A stretch of DNA of 43,276 nt from assembly GCF_000239295.1 (NCBI RefSeq), contig NZ_JH417666.1:1-43276 (forward strand), read 5' to 3'. This document shows positions 29,321 to 38,115 of the stretch, one piece after another. The notes beneath the pieces are model-generated. The model was not told the DNA's origin, searched no databases, and saw nothing but the letters and a program-made list of their open reading frames with translations. Position numbers and translations under genes: made by a program. Numbering within the stretch: the stretch's first letter is position 1; each line of letters starts with the position of its first letter. The DNA comes from Flavonifractor plautii ATCC 29863 (lineage in GTDB: Bacteria > Bacillota > Clostridia > Oscillospirales > Oscillospiraceae).

Positions 29321-31449
29321 CAGCCGAAGTTCATCATGCGGGTCTCGGAGAGCTGCCCGTCAAGATAGACATCCACTTGCTGGAAGCCGGTTCCATAAAG
29401 TGTTACCACCCGGACGCCTAGTACGGTCTGTACGTCCTCATTGAACTGATCCTGCCCGTTGACTGTGACCCGGACACGGACAGTCTCCTTGTCGGAGCTG
29501 GCCAGATTTACCGTATAGCTGATGGGCTTCAGCGCACCTCCGCTGCCTGGTGTGGGGGAAACCTCCGGGTCGGTAGAGGCCCCCGGCGTGGGAGTCGGGG
29601 TGATCTCCGGGGCGGGAGAGGTGGAGGGATCTGCCCCTTTGCTCAGGCGCAGATGGATGGTGGAACCCTTATCGACCTCGGTACCCGTCTGGATGGACTG
29701 CCAGCAGACCAGACCCTCGGCGTAGTCATTGCTATACTGAGGCTCGTCAAATACGACCACCAGTCCCAGCGTTCCCTCGGCCTTAGCGCGGGCCTCCTGC
29801 TCTGTCATGCCGAGGAACGGGATAATAACAGAGGTTTCCGTCTTGACACCGCTGCTGACTACAAGAGTGACCTTCTCCACATCGGCCAGATCGGTCTCCG
29901 CCACCGGGTCGGTGGAAATCACATAGTCCTTGGTTACATCCTCCGAGGTCTCCTCCCGGATAACCAGATTACCGGCCTCCTCGGTGAAGCCGAGTTCCCG
30001 CAGGGTATTGATGGCCAGACGCTTATCCTGATTCACCAGGTTGGGCATCCGGTTCTCCTCCACGTCGGTGCTGCCGCTGCCGTTGCTGATATCGACAGTG
30101 ATGGTGGTTCCCGCCGCAGCGTTGCGTCCCGATTGCGGATCCTGGTTCACAATCTGTCCTTTGGGTAAAGTGCTGTCCACTTCCTGCCCCTCTACGACCT
30201 GAAATTGAGCCACGGTTACGCCGCTGTCCGCCCGCGCTTCCTCGATGGTCTTACCCACCAGATTAGGGACATTGTAGACAGTCTGCCCCGGGCTGCTGAA
30301 GAAGGAGACCCAGAGAAATACGCCGATGCCGACTACAAACACGGCCACTGCTGCAATAGCCAGAATAATGGGCAGACGACTGCCGCCCCCATCCCGCCGG
30401 TCCGGATAGTCGTCGTAGTCCACCTCGTCCTCAAGGGGAACCGCACGGCTTTTGCGGGGCTTCGGTGTGGGACGGGCATAGGGCTCCTCCGACGCGGCCC
30501 GGCTGGCATGGGCCGGCTGGGAACGCACGGTATGGGGTGTGTTGGCGCCCAGAATCTGAGTAGGCTCGTCGCCGTCGGCGATGAGCAGATCGGCGGGCGT
30601 ATAGTCGAAATTGATGCTGGGATTCTTGCGGAACTCCTCCAGATCCATCAGCATGGCGTCTGCCGATACATAGCGCTGGTTGACATCCGAGGCCATAGCT
30701 TTCATGGTGATGGCCTCCAGAGCCTCTGGGATCTCTGGGTCGATCTCCCGTGGGGAGAGCGGAATGGAGTTGATGTGCTGGATCGCCACCGCCACCGGGG
30801 ACTCCCCCTCATAGGGCAGGCGGCCAGTGATCATCTCATAGAGTACCACACCGGCGGAGTAGATATCGCTGCGGGCGTCGATATGGCTGCCGCGGGCCTG
30901 CTCCGGCGAGATATAGTGTACTGAGCCCAGGGCCTCCTGGGTCAGGGTGGCCTGGGCGGCGGAGGTGAGCCGGGCGATGCCGAAATCGGCCACCTTCAGG
31001 CTGCCGTCCCGCAGCACCATCATGTTGTGGGGCTTGATATCCCGGTGGATAATCCCCCGGCTGTGGGCGTGGGAGAGGGCCTTCATGATCTGAGTGATGA
31101 AGTGCAGTGCCTCCCGCCAGGCCAGCTTGCCTCCCTTCTTCTGCATATACTGCTTGAGGGTGATGCCGTCGATGAGCTCCATAACGATGTAATCCAGCTC
31201 CGTGGAGTGGGACACATCGTAGACCGCCATGATGTTGGGATGGGAGAGCATGGCGACGGCCTGGGACTCATCGTGGAACCGGCGGCGGAACTCAGCGTCC
31301 TGAGCCAGCTCCTCCTTGAGAATCTTCACCGCCACCAGCCGGTTGAGGCGGTGATCCCGCCCCTTGTAGACCACGGCCATACCGCCCGTCCCGATGCGCT
31401 CAATAATCTCATATCGGTTGTCGAGTAATTTCCCTATGTACTGATCCAT
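29320..31449 (-). CDS. prkC: Serine/threonine kinase PrkC with PASTA domains
   Basis: PrkC is a membrane kinase that senses muropeptides or lipid II and affects germination and cell-wall control. The 709-residue protein has a kinase domain (about 10-270: GTGGMAVVYKG, catalytic loop HRDIKPHN, DFGIARL, YISPEQARG). A basic juxtamembrane linker and one membrane segment (about 355-380) follow. Three extracellular PASTA repeats come next (YNVPNLVGKTIEEA, MPNLVNQDKRLAINTL, IPFLGMTEQEARAKAE). The C-terminus is unusual: a Pro/Thr/Ser-rich linker (PEITPTPTPGASTDPE) and a beta-rich tail of about 75 residues. It is paired with the phosphatase PrpC 16 bp upstream. Confidence 0.95.
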   Translation of the reverse strand: MDQYIGKLLDNRYEIIERIGTGGMAVVYKGRDHRLNRLVAVKILKEELAQDAEFRRRFHDESQAVAMLSHPNIMAVYDVSHSTELDYIVMELIDGITLKQYMQKKGGKLAWREALHFITQIMKALSHAHSRGIIHRDIKPHNMMVLRDGSLKVADFGIARLTSAAQATLTQEALGSVHYISPEQARGSHIDARSDIYSAGVVLYEMITGRLPYEGESPVAVAIQHINSIPLSPREIDPEIPEALEAITMKAMASDVNQRYVSADAMLMDLEEFRKNPSINFDYTPADLLIADGDEPTQILGANTPHTVRSQPAHASRAASEEPYARPTPKPRKSRAVPLEDEVDYDDYPDRRDGGGSRLPIILAIAAVAVFVVGIGVFLWVSFFSSPGQTVYNVPNLVGKTIEEARADSGVTVAQFQVVEGQEVDSTLPKGQIVNQDPQSGRNAAAGTTITVDISNGSGSTDVEENRMPNLVNQDKRLAINTLRELGFTEEAGNLVIREETSEDVTKDYVISTDPVAETDLADVEKVTLVVSSGVKTETSVIIPFLGMTEQEARAKAEGTLGLVVVFDEPQYSNDYAEGLVCWQSIQTGTEVDKGSTIHLRLSKGADPSTSPAPEITPTPTPGASTDPEVSPTPGSGGALKPISYTVNLASSDKETVRVRVTVNGQDQFNEDVQTVLGVRVVTLYGTGFQQVDVYLDGQLSETRMMNFG

Positions 31450-31465
31450 AGTTCATTACCCCCTT

Positions 31466-32203
31466 TTAAACGATCTGAAAGAGGACCGCCGTAACGTTGT
31501 CCGGCGCGCCTCTGGACAGAGTGATGTGGAGCAGGCGCTGGCAGCAGTCCGACGGCTCCCCGCCGTGGATGGCCTCGTAGAGCAGCTCCTGGTCCGTGAC
31601 GATGTTGCTCAGCCCGTCGGAGCAGAGCAGCAGGAAGTCCCCCGGCTGGAGCTCCTTCTCGTACAGATCTGCCCGGATGCGCTCCTCAGAGCCCAGTGCC
31701 CGGGTGATCAGGTTCTTCCGGGGATGAGTACGGGCCTCCTCGGGGGTGATGTCCCCCCGCGCCACCATGTCCTCCACCACCGAGTGGTCCCGGGTCAGGC
31801 GGGTGATCCCGTCTTCATTGATGTGATAGGCCCGGCTGTCTCCGATGTTGAGCAGATAAGCGGTCTGCTCCACCACCAAGGCCGCCACCATAGTGGTGCC
31901 CATGCCGCGGCAGTCCGGGTCAGTGACGGCCCGGTGATAGACTGCCGTATTGGCGGTCTCCGCGGCCCGCGAAAGAACGGCGGCTGGCCCCGCCTCGCCA
32001 TCGCCATCCGGCTGCATGCCCTGCAGGGCGTCCACGAAGGTTTCCACGGCGATGAGACTGGCGATATTGCCCGCCTTGGCCCCGCCCATCCCGTCGCACA
32101 CGACGCCGACCGCCAGGTGCTCTGAAGGAACGTCTAAGTAGAAACCGTCCTGATTTTGTGTTCTTACCGCGCCTTTGTCGGTAATACCCCATGCGTGTAT
32201 CAT
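31466..32203 (-). CDS. prpC: PP2C-type phosphatase PrpC (Stp)
   Basis: PrpC removes phosphate from Ser/Thr on PrkC and its substrates. The 245-residue PPM phosphatase keeps the metal-binding aspartates in TQNQDGFYL, VCDGMGGAKAGN, LNIGDSRAY, LLLCSDGLSNIV and the final GAPDNVTAVL. The ATG at 32203 follows AGAGG; an in-frame start at 32245 has no site. It lies 74 bp downstream of rlmN, as in the B. subtilis order rlmN-prpC-prkC. Confidence 0.95.
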   Translation of the reverse strand: MIHAWGITDKGAVRTQNQDGFYLDVPSEHLAVGVVCDGMGGAKAGNIASLIAVETFVDALQGMQPDGDGEAGPAAVLSRAAETANTAVYHRAVTDPDCRGMGTTMVAALVVEQTAYLLNIGDSRAYHINEDGITRLTRDHSVVEDMVARGDITPEEARTHPRKNLITRALGSEERIRADLYEKELQPGDFLLLCSDGLSNIVTDQELLYEAIHGGEPSDCCQRLLHITLSRGAPDNVTAVLFQIV

Positions 32204-32277
32204 ACTGAACTTGCCTCTTTCCCGCGCCAGTCTGCCTCTGTTCACGCCCTGCGCGGCCAGGCGTGAGCCGACTTATG

Positions 32278-33306
32278 TTAAGTGTGTTCCTGCTGCATTG
32301 TCTTGCGGCGGAGCTGACCGCAGGAGGCGTCAATATCGCCCCCCAGCTTGCGGCGTACCGTGGCGGTGATGCCGTGGCTCTCCAGCCGCTTCTGGAAGGC
32401 CGCCACCCGCCTGCTGGGCTTGAGGGGGCTCTCCTCCACATTGTTGAGGGGAATCAGGTTCACATGCCCCGGCGTCCCCTTCAGGTGCCGAGCCAGCAGA
32501 TCTGCCTGCCAGTCGGCGTCGTTAACTCCGTCAATCATGGCGTATTCATAGGAGATCCGTCGGCCGGTCTTTTCAAAATACCGGCGGCAGGCGGCGAACA
32601 GCTTCTCCACCCCTACGCTCCGGTTGACCGGCATGATGCGGCTCCGGGTTTCGTCGTCGGGGGCGTGCAGGGACACAGACAACGTTAATTGTAACTGATA
32701 GTCGGCCAATTTGTCAATTTTTTCAGTCAGGCCGCAGGTGGACAGCGAGATGTGCCGCATACCGATGTTCAGGCCGTCGGGGCTGTTGACCAGCTCCAGA
32801 AAGCGGAGCACCGTGTCGAAGTTGTCCAGCGGCTCCCCAATGCCCATGAGCACGATGTTGCTGACCGGGGCTCCGGAGTCCATCTGGGTGAAAAGCACCT
32901 GATCCAGCATCTCAGCGGGTGTTAAGTCCCGCACCTTGCCCCCTAGTGTGGAGGCGCAGAAAGCACAGCCCATGCGGCATCCCACCTGAGAGGAGATGCA
33001 CACAGTATTCCCATGATGATAGCGCATCAAAACCGTTTCAATACAGTTTCCGTCTCCCAGCCGCCACAGGTACTTGATGGTGCCGTCCAGGGAGGAGACC
33101 TGCCTGCGCTCCACCTGGGGCGCGTAGAGGATACAGGAGGCGGCCAGCTTCTCCCGCAGAGGCTTGGAGAGGTTGGTCATCTCGTCAAAAGAGAATACGC
33201 CCCGGTGAAGCCACTGGAACACCTGCTTGGCTCGGAACGCCGGCTCCCCCAGCTCCTTGAAATAGGCGGCCATCTCGGTCAGATTCATGGATTTGATGTC
33301 GGTCAT
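32278..33306 (-). CDS. rlmN: 23S rRNA (adenine-C2) methyltransferase RlmN
   Basis: RlmN is a radical-SAM enzyme that methylates A2503 of 23S rRNA and A37 of some tRNAs. The 342-residue protein has the cluster motif CRMGCAFC, the SAM-contact GMGEP-like LMGIGEPLDNFD, and the two catalytic cysteines: one in STCGLTEKI (N-terminal of the pair in the fold) and one near the end in DIDASCGQLR. The ATG at 33306 overlaps the stop of the preceding hypothetical gene as ATGA. A longer in-frame start at 33441 would lie in that gene. Confidence 0.95.
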   Translation of the reverse strand: MTDIKSMNLTEMAAYFKELGEPAFRAKQVFQWLHRGVFSFDEMTNLSKPLREKLAASCILYAPQVERRQVSSLDGTIKYLWRLGDGNCIETVLMRYHHGNTVCISSQVGCRMGCAFCASTLGGKVRDLTPAEMLDQVLFTQMDSGAPVSNIVLMGIGEPLDNFDTVLRFLELVNSPDGLNIGMRHISLSTCGLTEKIDKLADYQLQLTLSVSLHAPDDETRSRIMPVNRSVGVEKLFAACRRYFEKTGRRISYEYAMIDGVNDADWQADLLARHLKGTPGHVNLIPLNNVEESPLKPSRRVAAFQKRLESHGITATVRRKLGGDIDASCGQLRRKTMQQEHT

Positions 33307-33920
33307 GCGTTCTCTCCCCCGCCGGGCCTCCCCGGCGGCTCCAGTCCGTATTTTTTTGCCACCGCTGCCAGACGCTCCGGTGGGATGGGCGCTGGCTCCT
33401 CCTGCCGCAAAAACCAGGAATCGTAATCCGGGGCAGGGCACTCCCTCAGAGGGAAATCAGCCCGGAACTGATCCGACTGCACCCAAACCTGAAGGAAATA
33501 CCAACCGCGCTGATAATCTGTAAAGGGATCCCGGGTAATCATACGCTGAAAGCCGGGTTCTTTCAGCAGTTTAGGGTGATAAGGTTCCTCCCGCCACAGC
33601 TCCAGTCCCAGCACCGGAAAGTTGTAAGTATCCGCCAGGTCATGATCCACACAGTCGCACACAAAGCCGGACTCCTTTGACAGGACGGCAATCACATCCT
33701 CCACATGGGTGTGGATCAGATCCTGACCACGGTACAAAATCCGGATATTCTCCGACGTATTCAGTCCGATCCGGGACAAGCAGCCTTCTTCATACTCCAG
33801 GTAAAAGGAGTCAGGGGGCTTAGGCAGGCCCAGCCGGTTCCGGAGTTTCTCCGCCTCCTCCTGTGTCATGCCCAAGCGGAAAGGCCCCAGCCCAACACGG
33901 GGATACACCTCATAATCCAT
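33303..33920 (-). CDS. Hypothetical protein inserted between rsmB and rlmN
   Basis: I do not recognise this 205-residue protein. It is acidic and aromatic-rich, with no membrane segment or signal. It opens with VYPRVGLGPFRLGMTQEEAE, a pattern seen in several uncharacterised cytoplasmic proteins, and has a central YNFPVLGLELWREEPYHP block. Codon and base composition are less GC-rich (about 53-55% in sampled stretches) than rsmB (near 70% in one stretch), which points to a later insertion in the conserved rsmB-rlmN order. It is fully coupled: the ATG at 33920 uses AGGAGG inside the end of rsmB, and its stop overlaps rlmN. It might be an immunity-type or housekeeping accessory protein; this is not supported by motif. 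Confidence 0.75.
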   Translation of the reverse strand: MDYEVYPRVGLGPFRLGMTQEEAEKLRNRLGLPKPPDSFYLEYEEGCLSRIGLNTSENIRILYRGQDLIHTHVEDVIAVLSKESGFVCDCVDHDLADTYNFPVLGLELWREEPYHPKLLKEPGFQRMITRDPFTDYQRGWYFLQVWVQSDQFRADFPLRECPAPDYDSWFLRQEEPAPIPPERLAAVAKKYGLEPPGRPGGGENA

Positions 33921-33921
33921 C

Positions 33922-35232
33922 TTAAATCCTCCTGAGCTTGGCAAAGAAAAAGCCGTCGGTGCCGTGGCGGTGGGGCCAGCAGGTGAGCATGCCGGTGTCT
34001 GTATCCAAGAAGGGGCCAGAAACTTGGAATCCCTCTAGTGTAAAGTCTCTCTGCTTGTCCAAAAACGCTCTCACGACCCCCTCATTCTCCCGCTCCAGCA
34101 GGGTGCAGGTGGCGTAGAGAAGCACGCCGCCCGGGCGCACATAATCCGCCACATTGTCCAGAATGGCGGCCTGCACACGGGGCAGGTTCTCCAGAGGCTC
34201 AGGATCCTTGTAGCGAATGTCCGGCTTCTTGCGGATGATACCCAAGCCGGAGCAGGGTACATCGGCGATTATCAGATCAAAGCTGTTAAGTAATTCGGCT
34301 TTTCGCTCCTTGCCGTCCAACAGGTTTGCATGGATGATATCCAGGCCCAGCCGCTGATAGCCCGCCTCGATCAGGCGCAGCTTGTGGGGGTGAATATCAC
34401 AGGAGGTGACGCTCCCCCGGTTCTCCATGGCGATAGCGGCGGCGAAGGATTTGCCTCCAGGGGCTGCACAGGCGTCCAGCACCCTCCACCCCGGCTGCGG
34501 CGCGGCGGCCAGCACCGCCAGATGGGCGGCGGCATCCTGGATGTAAAAGTACCCCTTCTGGAACGCCTCCAGGTGTTCCAGACTTCCGGTGCCGTTCAGG
34601 AACAGGCAGTCCGGCAGCCAGGGATGGGGTTCCACTGCCACCCCCTCGGCCGTCAGCATGGCAGCCAGCTCCTCTGCGGAGATTTTGAGGGTGTTTACCT
34701 GGGCACAGGTGGGGGGCTCGCCGTTGTCGGCGGCCAGCAGGGCCTCCGCCTCCTCTCTGCCCAGCCGGGCAACGAAGGAATCCACCAGCCACTGAGGATG
34801 GCTGTACCGGGTGGAGAGGTCGGCGGGCGGCTCCAGCGCCTCCCGCTGGCGGATCAGGCTGCGGAGCACCCCGTTGACCAGCCCTGCGGCCCTGGGATTT
34901 TTGGCCTTCTTTCGGGCCAAGGACACCGCCTCGCTGACGGCGGCGTGATCCGGCACCCGGTTCAGATACAAAAGCTGATAGGCTCCCAGGCGCAGCAGGT
35001 TGCGGATAGACGCCTCCAGCTTGTGCAGCGGGGTGGCACACAGCTTTGAAAGGTAAAAATCCAGCAGCATCCGGTTTTGGAGTACACCGAAGCACAGCCG
35101 GGTCGCCAGAGCGGCATCCCGGCCGTCCAGCTTCGCTCCGCCGATGGCCTTTTTCAGATATCCGTCTGACCACGCGCCCTGCCTCTCGCAGGCAGTAAGG
35201 GCGTCCAGTGCCACTTCTCGGGCCTGCTTCAT
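33922..35232 (-). CDS. rsmB: 16S rRNA (cytosine-967-C5) methyltransferase RsmB
   Basis: RsmB makes m5C967 in 16S rRNA. The 436-residue protein has an N-terminal NusB-like RNA-binding domain (about 1-140, with NLLRLGAYQLLYLNRVPDHAAVSEAV) followed by a Rossmann methyltransferase. This has SAM motif I DACAAPGGKS, the first cysteine in DVPCSGLGIIRKKPD and the catalytic cysteine in LYATCTL. The start directly abuts the yugP stop and uses GGAGGG in its end. Length is normal. Confidence 0.95.
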   Translation of the reverse strand: MKQAREVALDALTACERQGAWSDGYLKKAIGGAKLDGRDAALATRLCFGVLQNRMLLDFYLSKLCATPLHKLEASIRNLLRLGAYQLLYLNRVPDHAAVSEAVSLARKKAKNPRAAGLVNGVLRSLIRQREALEPPADLSTRYSHPQWLVDSFVARLGREEAEALLAADNGEPPTCAQVNTLKISAEELAAMLTAEGVAVEPHPWLPDCLFLNGTGSLEHLEAFQKGYFYIQDAAAHLAVLAAAPQPGWRVLDACAAPGGKSFAAAIAMENRGSVTSCDIHPHKLRLIEAGYQRLGLDIIHANLLDGKERKAELLNSFDLIIADVPCSGLGIIRKKPDIRYKDPEPLENLPRVQAAILDNVADYVRPGGVLLYATCTLLERENEGVVRAFLDKQRDFTLEGFQVSGPFLDTDTGMLTCWPHRHGTDGFFFAKLRRI

Positions 35233-35931
35233 CTAATCCCTCCGTCGTCCTGCAAAGGCCAGCAGGAACCGCAGCAGTTGAGCCAGGGAGACCAGCAGGG
35301 CTGCCACATAAGTCATGGCGGCAGCCCCCAGCACCTTGCGGGCACCCCGAAGCTCATCGTCCTCCAGCAGATGGGTGCCCTCCAGGCTGGCAATGGCCCG
35401 GCGGGAGGCGTTGAACTCCACCGGCAGCGTTACAAGCTGGAACACCACCGCCGTGGCAAACAGCAGCACGCCCACGCCGAACAGGGGCTTGGAGTAGAGC
35501 AGCAGGCCGATGACGATCAAAATCAGGGAGAGCTGGGAGCCGATATTGCAGATGGGCACCAGGGCGGAACGCAGCTTAATGGGGCCATACCCCACCGCGT
35601 ACTGCACCGCATGGCCCGCCTCGTGGGCGGCCACTCCCACCGACGCAATGCTGTTGGAGCCGTACACCGCGTCGGACAGGCGGATGACATTGCTCCGGGG
35701 ATCGTAGTGGTCGGTCAGCCGGCCGGAGACCCGCTCAATGCGCACATTTTGAATGCCGTGGGCCCGCAATACTGCTTCCGCCGCCTGGGCGCCGGTAAAG
35801 CCCCGGCGGCTGGCCATACGGGAGTAACGGTTGAAGGTGGAGGACACATTGAGCTGGGCCAGCAGGGCGATCAGCATGGCCGGTACCAGGATCATCCAGT
35901 AATAGGGGTCATAATAGTAGAAAAACGGCAT
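35233..35931 (-). CDS. yugP: YugP-type zinc metallopeptidase
   Basis: This 232-residue integral membrane protein belongs to the YugP/Zn-peptidase family. It has an N-terminal membrane helix (about 12-28), the zinc-binding HEAGHAVQYAVGYGP motif near residue 102, two central membrane helices (LSLILIVIGLLLY and VGVLLFATAVVFQL), the third-ligand region PVEFNASRRA and a C-terminal helix. Its substrate is unknown. It is not part of the B. subtilis version of this operon. It abuts rsmB and follows the mannosyltransferase by 13 bp. Confidence 0.92.
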   Translation of the reverse strand: MPFFYYYDPYYWMILVPAMLIALLAQLNVSSTFNRYSRMASRRGFTGAQAAEAVLRAHGIQNVRIERVSGRLTDHYDPRSNVIRLSDAVYGSNSIASVGVAAHEAGHAVQYAVGYGPIKLRSALVPICNIGSQLSLILIVIGLLLYSKPLFGVGVLLFATAVVFQLVTLPVEFNASRRAIASLEGTHLLEDDELRGARKVLGAAAMTYVAALLVSLAQLLRFLLAFAGRRRD

Positions 35932-35944
35932 GGAATCCCTCCGT

Positions 35945-37198
35945 TCACATAATCTGCCCGCCCAACAGGTAGCACCACAGGTTCGCCAGGAACCCGACCC
36001 CCATCCCGCCCGCCAGCAGGGCGGTGAGCCGGGGCCGTTTTTCCGTCAGCCCTGCGGCGAACAGGAAGAACGGCAGGGCGCAGGACAGGTAGCGCCCGGC
36101 GCTGAGCAGCCAGGACAGGGAGTAGTTGAGCACCAGATAGGCGAAGGCATAGAGCGTATACATGCTCCGAAACCGCCCGCGGGCGTACCAGAGCAGTGGG
36201 AAAAAGGCGGCAAAAAGCAGCAGGGTGGGAATCCAGATCTGAATCCGTATCGCCTCGTCATAGTAGGACAGGGCATTTTGCAGCACATACCACAGAGTGT
36301 CTGAGATCCAGCATAAGCCCTGGCTCCAGTGCTCCTGCATCACCGTAAAGGCAAAGGGAGCCCCCGCCACGGCGGCGTTGAGGCCGAGATAGGCCAGGCT
36401 GCCCACAGCGGGCAGTAGTACCGCCGGCAGGCGGCGGAGGATGGCCCTCCCGTCAAATTTCCCCAGACTCTCTACCAATTCCGCTCCCGCCGCCCCAATG
36501 AGTAACAGACCATGCATGCGGGTCATAGCGGCCAAAACACCCCACATACCCGCCCGCCACCAACGGTGGCGGCGGATGTGCCAGAGAGCGGCGGCCGTAG
36601 TCAGCAGGAATAGCCCCTCGGTCATCACCCCGCCGAAGAAAAAGGCATATGGAAAGAGAGACAAAAAGAGAACCGTCCGCCGGGCGGCACCTTTCCCCAG
36701 CTCCCAGGCCGCCAGCCGGTACAGATAGACGCACCCCGCGGAATAGCACAAAAAGGACACCATCAAGCCCGCCGCCATGGTATTATGCCCCGTCAAGGGG
36801 CAAACCAGCCGCACCAGCCAGGGATAGAGGGGGAAAAAGACCAGAAACAGGGGTCTGCCGTCCTCCCAATAGCCGGTGTAGCCCAGTTCGGCCAGGCCAA
36901 CGTAGTGCCATGCATCCCATTTCTTCCAGATATCCGTGGCCCAGGACAGACCGGTACCCGGGTAGAGCACCAGGCAGGCCAGCGCGGCCACCGCCAGAAA
37001 GACGGTCAGGCGGAAGAGCAGGGCGGCGGAGAACACATGCAGAAGCTCCCGGCGGCTTACCTCACAGCCTCTGGAGGCAGATGCCGGTACGGCACAGGGC
37101 GCCGGAAGTCCGGCGGCCCCCAGCCACCGGAGCAACAGAGACAGCCCCAGGGCCAGCACTACTCCAGAGACCGCCAGCGTCCAGAGCAGATGGATCAT
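35945..37198 (-). CDS. PIG-V-like membrane mannosyltransferase family protein
   Basis: The 417-residue protein has about ten hydrophobic segments and the hallmark of PIG-V/GPI18-like GT-C transferases: an early luminal WKKWDAWHYVGLAELGY (acidic catalytic loop) followed by FPLYPWLVRLV and MTEGLFLL. Such enzymes move mannose or other sugars from a polyprenyl donor to a lipid or protein acceptor outside the membrane. The bacterial substrate is unknown. It overlaps fmt by ATGA, which ties a cell-surface glycosyltransferase to the formyl-methionine genes by transcription; this is probably an operon invasion rather than a pathway link. Confidence 0.8.
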   Translation of the reverse strand: MIHLLWTLAVSGVVLALGLSLLLRWLGAAGLPAPCAVPASASRGCEVSRRELLHVFSAALLFRLTVFLAVAALACLVLYPGTGLSWATDIWKKWDAWHYVGLAELGYTGYWEDGRPLFLVFFPLYPWLVRLVCPLTGHNTMAAGLMVSFLCYSAGCVYLYRLAAWELGKGAARRTVLFLSLFPYAFFFGGVMTEGLFLLTTAAALWHIRRHRWWRAGMWGVLAAMTRMHGLLLIGAAGAELVESLGKFDGRAILRRLPAVLLPAVGSLAYLGLNAAVAGAPFAFTVMQEHWSQGLCWISDTLWYVLQNALSYYDEAIRIQIWIPTLLLFAAFFPLLWYARGRFRSMYTLYAFAYLVLNYSLSWLLSAGRYLSCALPFFLFAAGLTEKRPRLTALLAGGMGVGFLANLWCYLLGGQIM

Positions 37199-38115
37199 CC
37201 CACAGGGATGGGGTGCCCCCGCAGATAGTCGGCGGCCTTCATGCGCTTGCCGCCGTCGGCCTGAAGCTCGTCAATGCGTAGCACCGTGCCGCCGCCGCAG
37301 GCCACCTGAATTCCCTCCTTCCCGGCGGCCAGAATGGTGCCGGGGGCGGCGGAAGTCGTGGCGCCCAGTACGGAAGCGGAAAATACTTTACAGCGATTGC
37401 CGCCCAGTTCAGTGACAGCGGCGGGCCAGGGGACCAGCCCCCTAACCTGGTTATGCAGCGCCCGCGCCGGGCGGCTCCAGTCCATGGGGGAGAGCTCCCG
37501 GCTCAGCATGGGGGCCAGGGTGGCCTTGCCGTGCTCCTGGGGGGTGCGTGTGGCTGTTCCGGCGGCAATGTCCGCCACCACGTTCACCAGCAGCTCCGCT
37601 CCCAGCACCGCCAGGCGGTCATGAAGAGCTACCACAGTCTCGTCGGGATCAATGGGGGTGGCGGCCTGGGCGATGATGTCGCCGGCATCCAGATCGTGGG
37701 CCATGTGCATGATGGTCACGCCGGTTTCGCTGTCCCCATTGAGCACTGCCCAGTGGATGGGCGCCGCCCCCCGGTATTTGGGCAGCAGGGACGAGTGGAC
37801 GTTGATGCATCCCTTGGGGGGCGCGGCCAGGATCTCATCCGGCAAGATGCGGCCGTAGGCGGCCACCACGATCAGCTCTGGGGCCAGTTCCTGAATCAGC
37901 GCCAGAGCCGCTCCGTCCCGCAGCTTGACGGGCTGATAGACCGGGATATTGTGGGCCAAAGCGCACACCTTGACCGGCGGTGCCTGGAGCTTCATGCCAC
38001 GGTTCCTGGGCTTGTCGGGCTGGGTGAATACCCCGCAGACCGTGTGCCCGGCGGCAATGAGCGCTTCCAGGGAGGGTACAGCAAAATCGGGGGTGCCCAT
38101 AAACAGAATTCTCAT
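37195..38115 (-). CDS. fmt: Methionyl-tRNA formyltransferase
   Basis: Fmt adds a formyl group to initiator Met-tRNA from 10-formyl-THF. The 306-residue protein has the formyltransferase core NVHSSLLPKYRGAAPIHWA and NGDSETGVTIMHM with catalytic Asn, His and Asp (LDAGDI), and the C-terminal tRNA-binding domain (VRGLVPWPAA). Overlap with def upstream (ATGA) and the mannosyltransferase downstream shows tight coupling. def-fmt adjacency is conserved across bacteria. Confidence 0.96.
   Translation of the reverse strand: MRILFMGTPDFAVPSLEALIAAGHTVCGVFTQPDKPRNRGMKLQAPPVKVCALAHNIPVYQPVKLRDGAALALIQELAPELIVVAAYGRILPDEILAAPPKGCINVHSSLLPKYRGAAPIHWAVLNGDSETGVTIMHMAHDLDAGDIIAQAATPIDPDETVVALHDRLAVLGAELLVNVVADIAAGTATRTPQEHGKATLAPMLSRELSPMDWSRPARALHNQVRGLVPWPAAVTELGGNRCKVFSASVLGATTSAAPGTILAAGKEGIQVACGGGTVLRIDELQADGGKRMKAADYLRGHPIPVG

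Noticed and set aside
32228-32260. TCACGCC/GGCGTGA hairpin between rlmN and prpC as terminator
   Set aside because: No T-tract follows on the minus strand, and the operon order argues for read-through.
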